Assembly (NCBI GenBank): GCA_024398615.1
Contig: JAKSIU010000009.1
Coordinates: 1 to 64,000 of the forward strand
DNA: 64,000 nt
Direction: 5' to 3'
DNA from: Bacteroidaceae bacterium
GTDB taxonomy: Bacteria > Bacteroidota > Bacteroidia > Bacteroidales > Bacteroidaceae
The notes under the pieces were generated by a model. It worked only from the letters and a program-made list of their open reading frames with translations, ran no database searches and was not told where the DNA came from. Shown here in pieces: positions 25,856 to 34,677 of this stretch. Numbering within the stretch: the first letter of the stretch is position 1; each line of letters opens with the position of its first letter. A program made the translations under genes and the position numbers.

Positions 25856-26875
25856 TTAAAAATTCCACTCAGGATGATAGGAAGGCTCCGGTTCAAACAA
25901 ACCCAATCCCATCGTTGTGGGAATATTCACATACTCAATATCATAATAAGTGTAATCTATCGACGGATTGTTGGACGTGTGGGTTTCCCAAATTCCTTCA
26001 CATGCAACAGCTCTACCTGAATTTGTGCTAATATCATAGTAATAATTAAATGTATTATGACCGATGCCAACCCAGACATAGTAATATAAGCTGTTGTTCA
26101 AGGCATATGCGTCCGCTATTGGATAATAATACGGATTTTGGGGGTCATCATCAGGGAAAACAAAGTTATACTTAACAGTGGAGAAAACGGGATTGTAATA
26201 GTTTCCACCGCTGGATACTGATACATAGCAGATGCCTTTAACCCACAATTTGTATGTGTTACTTCCGACATATATTTCCATAGTATCCTTGAAAAATATC
26301 TTGGTCTCTGTGCCGGAACCGTTTTCGGCCCTGGTAAGTTTGGACTTTTTTGACGGAAGCTCTATCTGTGACCATGGTATGTTGGTCAAAATGTTGTCAT
26401 AAATAATCTGTCCATTTGACTTGTCAAAAGCAGCGACAGTCTGGAACTTTTTCTCACCCAATAACCATGAAAGTCTCACGAAGTCATAGTCTTTCTGGTT
26501 GTTGATGACATTGGATACCATACCTCTCAATACAAAAGCTGGCGTATGGATGGTATTTGTATCGTTCAGAACAAAATCCCTGTTTTTGAGCATGAAAAAG
26601 TTATACAGCTTCTCTATGCAAATAGGATAGTATGTTTCATCATTGAAGAAATCGGTACTGTCCACCCTTCCGTTCAGTTCTTCAGCCTGAAGGAACGTTA
26701 CGCCACTGTTCTCGAAAAGGAACCCCAAGTCATAGACAATGTCTCTAAGTTCATTTTCCCACTTTTCTGTCTTATTACCTTCGTCATACAGTTCATATTC
26801 ATTTGATGTACATGATGACTGGACCAAGACTAAAGCCACCATTAAAGGCAGCATGAATTTTCTTAATGCTCTCAT
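25856..26875 (-). CDS. Hypothetical lipoprotein (339 aa)
   Basis: The N-terminus MRALRKFMLPLMVALVLVQSSC is a lipoprotein signal. No family is recognised. The sequence is rich in aromatic residues, particularly Y and N in the C-terminal half (YNFVFPDDDPQNPYYYPIAD, NTFNYYYDI), suggesting a beta-rich extracellular domain. It sits in the same transcriptional direction as, and 43 nt after, the transglutaminase-like gene, and 19 nt before the FISUMP lipoprotein. Its base composition is more A/T-rich than neighbouring housekeeping genes, hinting at accessory origin. Confidence 0.65.
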   Translation of the reverse strand: MRALRKFMLPLMVALVLVQSSCTSNEYELYDEGNKTEKWENELRDIVYDLGFLFENSGVTFLQAEELNGRVDSTDFFNDETYYPICIEKLYNFFMLKNRDFVLNDTNTIHTPAFVLRGMVSNVINNQKDYDFVRLSWLLGEKKFQTVAAFDKSNGQIIYDNILTNIPWSQIELPSKKSKLTRAENGSGTETKIFFKDTMEIYVGSNTYKLWVKGICYVSVSSGGNYYNPVFSTVKYNFVFPDDDPQNPYYYPIADAYALNNSLYYYVWVGIGHNTFNYYYDISTNSGRAVACEGIWETHTSNNPSIDYTYYDIEYVNIPTTMGLGLFEPEPSYHPEWNF

Positions 26876-26918
26876 AACAATTGTATTATTGCGGTTAAAT
26901 GTTTAATCATTATTTCTG

Positions 26919-28871
26919 TTACCACCACACAACATTACCCTCATCGTCAATCAGGAACAGTCTCTCGTCCATGCCGCGGGTATGGTCGCTCACCCACATC
27001 AGGGAACCAGCCGGTATGTTGTCATAGTGAAGGGTGTTGCCATTTGCCGTCTGTATGCCGCACGATGTCCATCCGTTGTCCGCGTTCCAATAGCGCATCT
27101 CATACACATCACCCGGATGGATGTCGTTGTCGTCACTGCGGGGTACTATCCTTACGTATGCCACAGATTGAGGCGTGCCCATGTCCATGCCTATCCAGTT
27201 GCCGTCTGCCTGGCCGGTCTCGAAGTTACTGAGCCAGTCATCGTCAAAGGCACGGCTAATGGCTCCATTGTCACTAGTGCTGCTTATAGGCTCCCCCGTC
27301 ATCAGTATCGTATCGGCCGTGAAGAACGCCAGTTCCGCTATGCTGCCATAGCTGCCGTTAGGTGACATGTAGCGCCAGTAGCGGTAAGGCTGGTCTGCGG
27401 ATACCTGAATCTTGTCAGGTATGTTCAGGTTTTCTATGGTGTAGAGCGTCACGGCATCATTGAAGTCGGCATTATTGGAACATTGTATCTGACCGCCAAG
27501 CAGACGTTTGCGCATCTTGGCCACGTTGTTGGACTGGTAGTACTTGCGGCGTATGTCAACGCTACGGGTACGGGTGGTGTCACAGGTTATGTAATCAAGA
27601 CTGCCGTCTGTGTGCAGGATGAAAGGTTTGGATATGGGGCGCAGCTGTGTGCCGTCATAGCCAAGTGCTATGTAGAGTATGTTGCGTCCCATGCGGGTGA
27701 AGTGTGCATTGCCGTGACGGACGGTTCCATAGTCAACAACGCTCCAGTCCTCGTTCATGCCGGTGAAGGTGGCTATGTAGGCATACTTCTCGGCCAGCTT
27801 AACGTCCTTGAATACCGGTATCTCAAGGTCCGATGTGTTGAAGTAATCAGCCGTGACATCCTTCTGGCACATGCTGAACGGATGCTTGTAGGCGGACTTG
27901 CTCAGGTACTTCTGCCTTTCGCGGTTTATGGAGTATGTGTTGCGGTACACCTTGGGTATGCGCTTGTCTGTGAAGAAGGCTCCTCCCGGCACCGATGACA
28001 CGTCCCATTCCGATGTCAGCTCCTCACCGCGGTTGTTGAGCACGGTGTACCAGCTGTGGCCTGCGCGGAAGCGGCCCCAGTAGGGCGTCTCGTCAATGAC
28101 GCATGGTATTCCCACGCTGCGGTAGGTGAGTACGGCCAGCGTCACGTAGTCAAGGCAGTTGCCGAAGGTCTGGCGGTGCAGCAGGTCAGCGCTTAGCAGC
28201 GGGTAGCCCTTGCGGTTGAACAGGCCGTACGGCTTGATGCGCCAGTTGATCTCGTTGCGTACGGTGTGGACTGCGTTGAAGGTGGTCTCGTAGGTGTCAT
28301 CGTCATGGACCATGTTGTTGAGACCCCATGTGAAGAAGGTGAACAGCGTGTCGCGCCAGCTGTCCATCTCCTGCAGTTCCACTGCCTTGTACGGCAGTAG
28401 CCACTCGCAGAACTCATCAAAGGTCACGTGCTGTGCCCATGGGCGGTTCCTCCACTCGTCAAAGGCCTGGTCTATGCTGCGTATCAGAAAGTCGGACTTG
28501 ATTACCCTGATGTCACTGACAGTGCGGTCTTCAAGACCCGGGAACATGTAGTCGCTGACATAAAGAAGCGAGTCGCGCTGCTCCACAGGACTTAGACCCG
28601 ATGACAGGACCTTGCCGGCAATGGCATAGTAATCATGTATCTCATTGCCGCGGTATGACTTGTGGGCTGGCATGTTCTCAATGAGAAAGCGTGCGGCGGC
28701 AAGTTTCTCGGAATCAGCGTCAACGGTGGTGTAATGCTCCAGCACGGCTTCCAGTTCCGGCCGGTTGTCACCGGCATAGCGCAAGGCCTGTTCCAGCGGG
28801 GAACGGCTGCAACTGCAGACGAACAACAATATTAGAAAGTGCATGCATTTATGCACTTTGAATGACACCAT
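26919..28871 (-). CDS. Transglutaminase-like lipoprotein with discoidin-like C-terminus
   Basis: A 650-aa lipoprotein from ATG 28871 (an alternative ATG at 28844 also leaves a lipobox FVCSC). A transglutaminase-like core contains the putative catalytic Cys239 (QTFGNCLDYVTLAVL) and His272 (AGHSWYTVL) with a following acidic residue in SEWDVSS. Toward the C-terminus, DDDWLSNFETGQADGNWIG and VAYVRIVPRSDD resemble an F5/8 type C (discoidin) carbohydrate-binding domain. It is therefore likely a cell-surface protease or cross-linking enzyme acting on a glycan-associated substrate; activity is inferred. It begins 17 nt after the DUF3244 gene. Confidence 0.75.
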   Translation of the reverse strand: MVSFKVHKCMHFLILLFVCSCSRSPLEQALRYAGDNRPELEAVLEHYTTVDADSEKLAAARFLIENMPAHKSYRGNEIHDYYAIAGKVLSSGLSPVEQRDSLLYVSDYMFPGLEDRTVSDIRVIKSDFLIRSIDQAFDEWRNRPWAQHVTFDEFCEWLLPYKAVELQEMDSWRDTLFTFFTWGLNNMVHDDDTYETTFNAVHTVRNEINWRIKPYGLFNRKGYPLLSADLLHRQTFGNCLDYVTLAVLTYRSVGIPCVIDETPYWGRFRAGHSWYTVLNNRGEELTSEWDVSSVPGGAFFTDKRIPKVYRNTYSINRERQKYLSKSAYKHPFSMCQKDVTADYFNTSDLEIPVFKDVKLAEKYAYIATFTGMNEDWSVVDYGTVRHGNAHFTRMGRNILYIALGYDGTQLRPISKPFILHTDGSLDYITCDTTRTRSVDIRRKYYQSNNVAKMRKRLLGGQIQCSNNADFNDAVTLYTIENLNIPDKIQVSADQPYRYWRYMSPNGSYGSIAELAFFTADTILMTGEPISSTSDNGAISRAFDDDWLSNFETGQADGNWIGMDMGTPQSVAYVRIVPRSDDNDIHPGDVYEMRYWNADNGWTSCGIQTANGNTLHYDNIPAGSLMWVSDHTRGMDERLFLIDDEGNVVWW

Positions 28872-28888
28872 GACTAACTTAATATAAA

Positions 28889-29248
28889 TTAGTACTGAAA
28901 TGTCCCTGTCCACCAGCAGCCGTAGGCATACACCTCCAAACGATAAGTGCCGCTGGGGATATTGACTGGAAGGTCAAACTCGGTTGTGGCTCCGACAGGG
29001 AAGCGGCCGTAACAGATCTCGGTACTGGTTGATACGTCAGTGACTCTGTACTCTACACCGGTAATGACGGTGAGGTCAAGGGTGATGGTGCTGCCGTCTA
29101 TCGAGGCTGTCACTTCAGAAGTAACAGTTCGTTCGTGTTGATTCTTGTGCTCATTCGGATCTTCCTCTTTACGCAAATCAATATTGTCTGCAAAAACAGT
29201 TGCCCAACATAATATGAATGTCAGCAACAACGGTAGTCTTTTCTTCAT
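28889..29248 (-). CDS. Small exported DUF3244-like protein
   Basis: A 119-aa protein with a signal peptide (MKKRLPLLLTFILCWATVFA). The remainder is a single small beta-sandwich-like domain (ASIDGSTITLDLTVITGVEY, PVNIPSGTYRLEVYAYG) resembling the Bacteroidales DUF3244 family, of unknown function. The charged, Q/K-containing N-terminal stretch (RKEEDPNEHKNQHER) is exposed-looking. Being directly upstream of a transglutaminase-like gene makes it a candidate partner or substrate, which is speculative. Confidence 0.7.
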   Translation of the reverse strand: MKKRLPLLLTFILCWATVFADNIDLRKEEDPNEHKNQHERTVTSEVTASIDGSTITLDLTVITGVEYRVTDVSTSTEICYGRFPVGATTEFDLPVNIPSGTYRLEVYAYGCWWTGTFQY

Positions 29249-29311
29249 AATCGTTTGTGAAATATTTGTTCACGAAAGTATGAAGGTCAAAGAAGATAAT
29301 GAAATAAAGTG

Positions 29312-29332
29312 ATGGGACAAAAATGGGACAAA
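29312..29332. promoter_or_regulatory. Direct repeat ATGGGACAAA x2, possible operator
   Basis: ATGGGACAAA occurs at 29312-29321 and again at 29323-29332, a start-to-start distance of 11 bp, about one helical turn. It lies just downstream of the TPR gene stop and 64 nt before the DUF3244 start, upstream of a weak -7-like TACTTTCG on the minus strand (29273 to 29266). A regulator binding on one face of the helix is possible. Confidence 0.3.
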
Positions 29333-29342
29333 TGGCAAGCCC

Positions 29343-31004
29343 TTAATTATCAGTGCCTTGCGGAAGGAATAATCTGTAGAACCGGTTGCCGCATTTACCT
29401 TGGAGTCTGTATTTACGCTTGTGTATTCCCTCGGCTGTGACATTCGAATCCAGTGCCGCAATCAGGTCATTGCCGCAGTTCAGCGACTGCAATATAAGGG
29501 TCTTGACCTCATTGTGGTTGATATTCGGCACCTCTATGTATATGTCCTTTATGATGTCTGAATATGATTCTGACAGCTGCTGCAGTATGGCATCAGTATC
29601 AGCTGCAGTCAATGATCCTATGTCTGTCCTGACTGCCAGAAGACGTTTCCCTGCATCGGTATTGATGAAATGCAGGCGGCACTCTGAGAGTTTTTGCGTG
29701 TACAGTTGCAGCATTATGTTACGTACATCGGGATTGTCGGCCGACATGGCGCGGACTTTACTTCCCAGTTCGGCAATGCTTTTCCTGTGCAGTTCTTCTT
29801 CCTGACGCATCAGTTCCTCCTGCTTGTGGAGAAGCATTTCATGGAATGCCGCTTTCTGACAATACAGCCTTTTCTTTTTTGTCTCATACAGAATCAATAT
29901 TGTCAGCAGACATATCACCAGCAGGAATATCGATATTCCGCCATATACGGTTTGTCTGATCTCTGCGTCACGCTTATAGGACTCTATGCGCTGTCTCTGT
30001 ATTATCTCTGCCAGTTCTTTTGACTTGTCATACTCATAGATCGAATCACGCATTACATTGTATAATTCCATATACGTATTTGCTTGATCCGAATGGCCAA
30101 GAAGTATTGACAGTTCAACCAGTTTCCTGCAGTCAGAGCACTTGGTGAACATGTCATTGCTGGATTCAAGTGATTTGTTGAAATAGTAATATGCTGAATC
30201 ATATTCCTGCAAGGCGTAATATGAGTCAGCTTTGATGTTCAATGTGGCATTGGTTGGTCCGTATGCGCATTTGGCTATTTTTGAATCGCACAGTTCTATT
30301 GCCTTCAGGTAATTCTCTTTATCATAGAGCTGTATCTTGGCTAATTGCAGAAGTGCATCAGTACGGTAATACTCGGGCAGGAGCGAGTCCTGCAGGAGTG
30401 CTGAGATCATGCTGTCAGCACGGACAAAGTCCCCGGAATACAGGGCATTCAGGGCTAAATCATATGAAACACTGAAATACATCTTTCCATGTTCAGTACA
30501 GCTTGGATGTTTGAGACATTGTTGCAGTATTCTTTCGGCTTCATCGTGCATGTTCCTGTGCAGGTAGATACTTCCTGTGTTCTGCTGGCAAAGGGCGTAA
30601 TATCGTATTGTGGTGTCGGAGAACAGCGACATGGCCTTGAGATAGGCATCAAGAGCGTCAAGCTCGTTCCCGTTCAGGTCACTGACGCACCCCAGCGAGT
30701 ACCAGCTCATGGCGGCATGCCAGTCCTTGTGGCGGGTTCCGTACCAGTCGGTGGCTATGCGTATGAGGCTGTCGCTGGGTATGTCAACGTAGCACTTGTA
30801 GTCAGCCTGGGTCTTGAGCATGGCGTACCGGGCAAGATGCTGTCCCTTCAGGGTGGTAGCATCGATGCTGTCAAGGCTGGCCTAGGCTGCCGCCGGGTCA
30901 GAGTCCAGTATGGCCTCTATGCGGGACAGCGTGCGTATGGGGTGGTTCCTGCCGCATGATGTACAGACAAGTACCATTATCAGGATTCTTATTATCTGTT
31001 TCAT
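29343..31004 (-). pseudogene. TPR-TM lipoprotein regulator interrupted by in-frame TAG at codon 41
   Basis: From ATG 31004 the frame encodes a lipoprotein signal (MKQIIRILIMVLVCTSC), then stops at TAG (30884-30882) after DSDPAAA and resumes in the same frame with ASLDSIDATTLKGQHLARY, running to 29343. Without the stop it would be 553 aa: TPR repeats to about 330, one membrane helix (FLLVICLLTILILYE), a coiled coil rich in E/Q, and a C-terminal cytoplasmic domain ending in EGIHKRKYRLQGK, the architecture of Bacteroidales TPR-TM regulators. TAG is a normal stop elsewhere (birA). Either a real nonsense mutation or a base-call error; an internal start at 30821 would lack the signal. Confidence 0.8.
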
Positions 31005-31033
31005 ATAGTCAGGCGTAACCGTAACCCGTAACT

Positions 31034-31519
31034 TCACTTGATTGTGGCGATGAGTGCCTCGCTGGCGCTTAGAACGTCTTGGAATGTGGTTTCGAAGTCA
31101 TCCGTGTACCATGGGTCAGCCACATCGCGGTTCTTTCCGCAGAACGACATCATGAGTCTTGTCCTTTTGTGGACATCATCTTTCTGGGAGGCGGTCAGGC
31201 GGCTCCTGTCCAGAATCATGTCCAGCCACCTGAGATTGCTGCGGTCCATGCAGACAATCAGGTCAAACCGCAGGCAGTCATCGGCCTGGACCTGACGTGC
31301 GGTCCTGTCAGGGTCGAACCATACGCCATGCTGGCGCAGACACTGGCGGGCCGGCGGATAGATGCGGTTCCCGATTTCTTCGGTCGAAACGGCCATGGAT
31401 TCCACATGCACCATGTCGCTTATTCCCTTGGCTCTGGCCAGTGCCAGGAATATGAATTCGGCCATGGGACTGCGGCAGATGTTGCCGTGGCAGAGGAACA
31501 GTATGCTTGTCTTTTTCAC
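31034..31519 (-). CDS. Low-molecular-weight protein-tyrosine phosphatase
   Basis: A 161-aa cytoplasmic phosphatase. The P-loop CHGNICRS places the nucleophile at Cys10 and Arg16, and DPWY (135-138) supplies the general acid Asp135. Length and motif order are typical of the LMW-PTP family; whether it acts on a capsule tyrosine kinase or other proteins cannot be told here. The start overlaps the dsbD stop by four bases (ATGA), so it is translationally coupled to dsbD. Confidence 0.93.
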   Translation of the reverse strand: MKKTSILFLCHGNICRSPMAEFIFLALARAKGISDMVHVESMAVSTEEIGNRIYPPARQCLRQHGVWFDPDRTARQVQADDCLRFDLIVCMDRSNLRWLDMILDRSRLTASQKDDVHKRTRLMMSFCGKNRDVADPWYTDDFETTFQDVLSASEALIATIK

Positions 31520-33438
31520 TGTTTCAGGAAATCCATGAAGTGCGATACATCCTGGTCGAAGGTGTAGGGGCCTGCCAGCAAATCGCCGTCGGCATTGACA
31601 ATCACATAGAACGGCTGGGCGTTGGCTGCGAACTTATAGCGCTGCAGCAGACTCCACTTGTCGCCTACAGTGCGTATTTTCACGGTCTGGCCGTTTTCGG
31701 TTACCGTAGCCGGATGCTCCAGAGCCGTGCGGTCATCAACGTACAGGGAAACAAGGATGTAGTCGTTGCTGATCTTGGCCGATACATCCGGGTCGGTCCA
31801 TACGGCGGCCTCCATCTTGCGGCAGTTCACACAGCCGAAACCTGTGAAGTCCACCAGCACCGGCTTGCCGCTCTTCCTTGAGGCGGCAAGAGCTTCGGCG
31901 TAGTCGGTGTAATCGGCTTCCACTACTGCAGCCTCGCTCTTGAATATGCGGGTTGACATGGGCGGGCAGAATGCGCTGATGGCCTTGAGCTGAGCGCCCC
32001 AAAGGCCGGGAACCAGCCATGCCGCGAAGAGCAGGGAAATTATACCGACAACGATTGAGACCGGTCCCGGCTTGTCTGATTTGGATTTCTTTGATGATTT
32101 CTTCTTTCCGAATTTAATGATTCCAAGCAGGTACAGGCCAAGTATGACGGCCATGATGATCCACAGGATTATGAACAGCTCACGTGGCAGGATGCCCCAA
32201 CCGTAAGCCATGTCGGCTACTGACAGGAATTTCAGTGAGAATGCAAGTTCCACGAAACCAAGGGTGACCTTGACTTTCTGCATCCATCCTCCGGAACGGG
32301 GCAGGGACTCAAGCCAGCCGGGGAACATGGCGAACAGTGCGAACGGAATTGCCAGCGCCAGGGAGAAGCCGGTCATGCCGATGGTGGGGGCAAGGATGCT
32401 GCCGTTCTGGGCTGCATCGACCAACAGGAATCCAATGATAGGGCCTGTGCATGAGAACGATACAATGGCAAGTGTCAGAGCCATGAAGAACAGACCGGCG
32501 AAACCGGAATTGCGGGCCTTGCGGTCTGTGCCGGTGCTCCAGCCCGATGGCAGGGTGATTTCGAACAGACCGAAGAACGAGAATGCGAAGGCAGCCAGAA
32601 CCACGAAGAATATGATGTTGACTATTGCATTCGTAGCCAATGAGTTGAGGGCATTGGCACCGAAAATGAGCGTGACGGCCAGACCTATGCTTACATAAAC
32701 GGCCATGATGCAGAGTCCGTAGATTATGGCATCGCGCAGGGCCTTGCGTCGGTCGCTTGAACGCTTCATGAAGAAACTTACGGTCATGGGGATGATGGGC
32801 CAGACACATGGAGTGAGCAGCGCCAGCAGACCTCCCAGCATGCTTGTCAGGAATAGAGCCAGCAGACCGCGGTCCTGTTGCAGCGGTGTCTCGCTGTAGC
32901 TGACGGGTGCCCATTGCTCTGCATCGTATCCATCTAGAGAACTCAGATCCGTTACCCCAGGCGCAGCATTGCTTTCTGCGGTTTCAGCAGGACCGGCAGC
33001 GTTTGAACTGTGGGTGAATTCCAGGTGAGTGGGGGGCAGACAGTTTTCATCGTTGCAGGCTCCGTATGTGAGATTTCCTTCAATATACCACTGTGGAGAT
33101 TCCAGAACCACATCCTGAATGAAACGTACATGCTTTTCAAAATAACTTACTTCGGCTCCGAACATGGCATCCTGATGCTTCTGCTCGTCACCTTCAAACT
33201 TCAGGTCTCCTGCAAGCCTTACTCCGGAAATCGAGTCAAGCTGGATCTCGGCGCTTGTGGGGCCTCCCGTCTGGTTAGTGGAATAGACATGCCATCCGTT
33301 GGAAATATCTAGATCGAAACTCAGACGCATCGTATCGGCGGCAACGAGTTCCATGTTTTTCTTCGATGTTACAGGCTGCATGGCTCCGTCAAAGGGGCCT
33401 GCAAGCAGAAAAGAAAGTAAAATTGATAAAAATGCCAT
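31516..33438 (-). CDS. dsbD: Thiol:disulfide interchange protein DsbD
   Basis: A 640-aa membrane reductase that carries electrons from cytoplasmic thioredoxin to periplasmic thiols. The N-terminal immunoglobulin-like domain (about 20-130) is followed by the eight-helix beta domain with LLTPCVWPIIPM and VSFSCTGPIIGF supplying the paired cysteines, and a C-terminal thioredoxin domain with CVNC at 536-539. The start at 33438 (MAFLSILLSFLLAG) gives a signal peptide; the frame upstream overlaps the divergent esterase promoter and is not used. A TlpA-like periplasmic thioredoxin is encoded nearby on the other strand and could be a client. Confidence 0.94.
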   Translation of the reverse strand: MAFLSILLSFLLAGPFDGAMQPVTSKKNMELVAADTMRLSFDLDISNGWHVYSTNQTGGPTSAEIQLDSISGVRLAGDLKFEGDEQKHQDAMFGAEVSYFEKHVRFIQDVVLESPQWYIEGNLTYGACNDENCLPPTHLEFTHSSNAAGPAETAESNAAPGVTDLSSLDGYDAEQWAPVSYSETPLQQDRGLLALFLTSMLGGLLALLTPCVWPIIPMTVSFFMKRSSDRRKALRDAIIYGLCIMAVYVSIGLAVTLIFGANALNSLATNAIVNIIFFVVLAAFAFSFFGLFEITLPSGWSTGTDRKARNSGFAGLFFMALTLAIVSFSCTGPIIGFLLVDAAQNGSILAPTIGMTGFSLALAIPFALFAMFPGWLESLPRSGGWMQKVKVTLGFVELAFSLKFLSVADMAYGWGILPRELFIILWIIMAVILGLYLLGIIKFGKKKSSKKSKSDKPGPVSIVVGIISLLFAAWLVPGLWGAQLKAISAFCPPMSTRIFKSEAAVVEADYTDYAEALAASRKSGKPVLVDFTGFGCVNCRKMEAAVWTDPDVSAKISNDYILVSLYVDDRTALEHPATVTENGQTVKIRTVGDKWSLLQRYKFAANAQPFYVIVNADGDLLAGPYTFDQDVSHFMDFLKQ

Positions 33439-33498
33439 TTCTATAAAATTTGTCGCGAAGTTATACAAAAGCAATGACAGTTCCTTCTTAAAAAGTGA

Positions 33499-33506
33499 TA
33501 ACTTTG
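33499..33506 (+). promoter_or_regulatory. -7 box upstream of the esterase gene
   Basis: TAACTTTG is a perfect TAnnTTTG box 13 nt before the ATG at 33520, implying a very short leader. No clear -33 element is seen. Confidence 0.45.
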
Positions 33507-33519
33507 CGCATTCATCAGT

Positions 33520-34677
33520 ATGAAGGGAAAGGGAATAATCATGACACTTCTGGCATTTATGGCAATCATGCCATGCTGCGCCGGAAATACCGTAAGGCGG
33601 AAATCTCTCGATAAGGAACAGGCTGCAGCTGCCCGGGCCGATGTGATTGACCACTGGTACAGAGAGATTCGTTCAGCTACTGACTACATTGCCATGGACA
33701 GGAAAATCATTCACGGAGACCTTGAAATGCCCATTTCATGCATGGTGTTCGGACAGAAGCCCGATGACGGCTACAGCCTCTATATATCCCTTCATGGTGG
33801 AGGAAATGCACCAAAGGACCTGAATGACAGCCAATGGCAGAACCAGTGGCATCTTTACAGACCGGCAGAAGGCGTCTATATCTGCCCGCGTGCTCCGTAC
33901 GATGACTGGGACATGCATTTCAAACCCGGTCTGGACGAGTTCTACAAGGACATCATTCTTTTTGCATATTCCCATTTGGGCGTGAATCCTGACAAGGTCT
34001 ATATTATGGGGTACAGTGCCGGAGGTGACGGAGTGTGGCGTCTGGCACCGCGCATGGCCGATACATGGGCTGCCGCTTCAATGATGGCCGGACATCCCGG
34101 TGACGTGTCGCTTGTCAACTTGAGGAACACCCCTTTCATGGTCTGGTGCGGGGCTCTTGATTCGGCCTATGACCGCAACAGGCAATGTTCTGCCCGCATT
34201 GCGGAATTGGACTCCCTGCAGAATTCTGACCCGGAAGGATATATTCATGAAGGACATATCGTTGCAGGCAAGTCCCACTGGATGGATCAAGCCGATACGC
34301 TTGCCGTTGGCTGGATGGCGCAATACCGCCGTAATCCTTATCCTTCAAAGATAGTCTGGCGCCAGGAAGAGGTCCTGCACGACAATTTCTACTGGGTCAG
34401 CGTGCCGGATGACGAAATGGCGCGCGGCAAGGAGGTACGTCTCAGTGTAAGGGACAATGTGATAAGCATTGACCGATGCGACTATTCAAGACTGACGTTC
34501 GGTCTGAATGACAGCATTGTCAATCTGGACAAACCTGTCAAGGTGAAAATGAATGACAGGACCATAGCAAGAAAGAAACTGGTCCGCAGCATGGAAACAA
34601 TGGAAAAGACACTCCATGAGCGCCAGGATGCGCGTTATGCCTTTGACAGCGAACTGGAGGTAATAATAAAAAGATAA
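33520..34677 (+). CDS. Secreted alpha/beta-hydrolase (esterase / PHB-depolymerase-like)
   Basis: A 385-aa exported serine hydrolase. A signal peptide (to about residue 22) is followed by an alpha/beta-hydrolase fold with an HGGG oxyanion motif (92-95), the nucleophile elbow GYSAGG (Ser166), and likely Asp near 214 (GALDSAYD) and His near 256 (GKSHWMD). A C-terminal beta-rich extension follows. The substrate is unknown; polyester depolymerase-like and feruloyl-esterase-like folds look alike at this level. Its TAA stop overlaps the ATG of the TlpA-like lipoprotein (TAATG), so they are coupled. Confidence 0.82.
   Translation: MKGKGIIMTLLAFMAIMPCCAGNTVRRKSLDKEQAAAARADVIDHWYREIRSATDYIAMDRKIIHGDLEMPISCMVFGQKPDDGYSLYISLHGGGNAPKDLNDSQWQNQWHLYRPAEGVYICPRAPYDDWDMHFKPGLDEFYKDIILFAYSHLGVNPDKVYIMGYSAGGDGVWRLAPRMADTWAAASMMAGHPGDVSLVNLRNTPFMVWCGALDSAYDRNRQCSARIAELDSLQNSDPEGYIHEGHIVAGKSHWMDQADTLAVGWMAQYRRNPYPSKIVWRQEEVLHDNFYWVSVPDDEMARGKEVRLSVRDNVISIDRCDYSRLTFGLNDSIVNLDKPVKVKMNDRTIARKKLVRSMETMEKTLHERQDARYAFDSELEVIIKR

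Noticed and set aside
30882-30884. TAG reassigned to an amino acid in this genome
   Set aside because: birA and other genes end cleanly and would run on if TAG were sense; only one gene contains an internal TAG.
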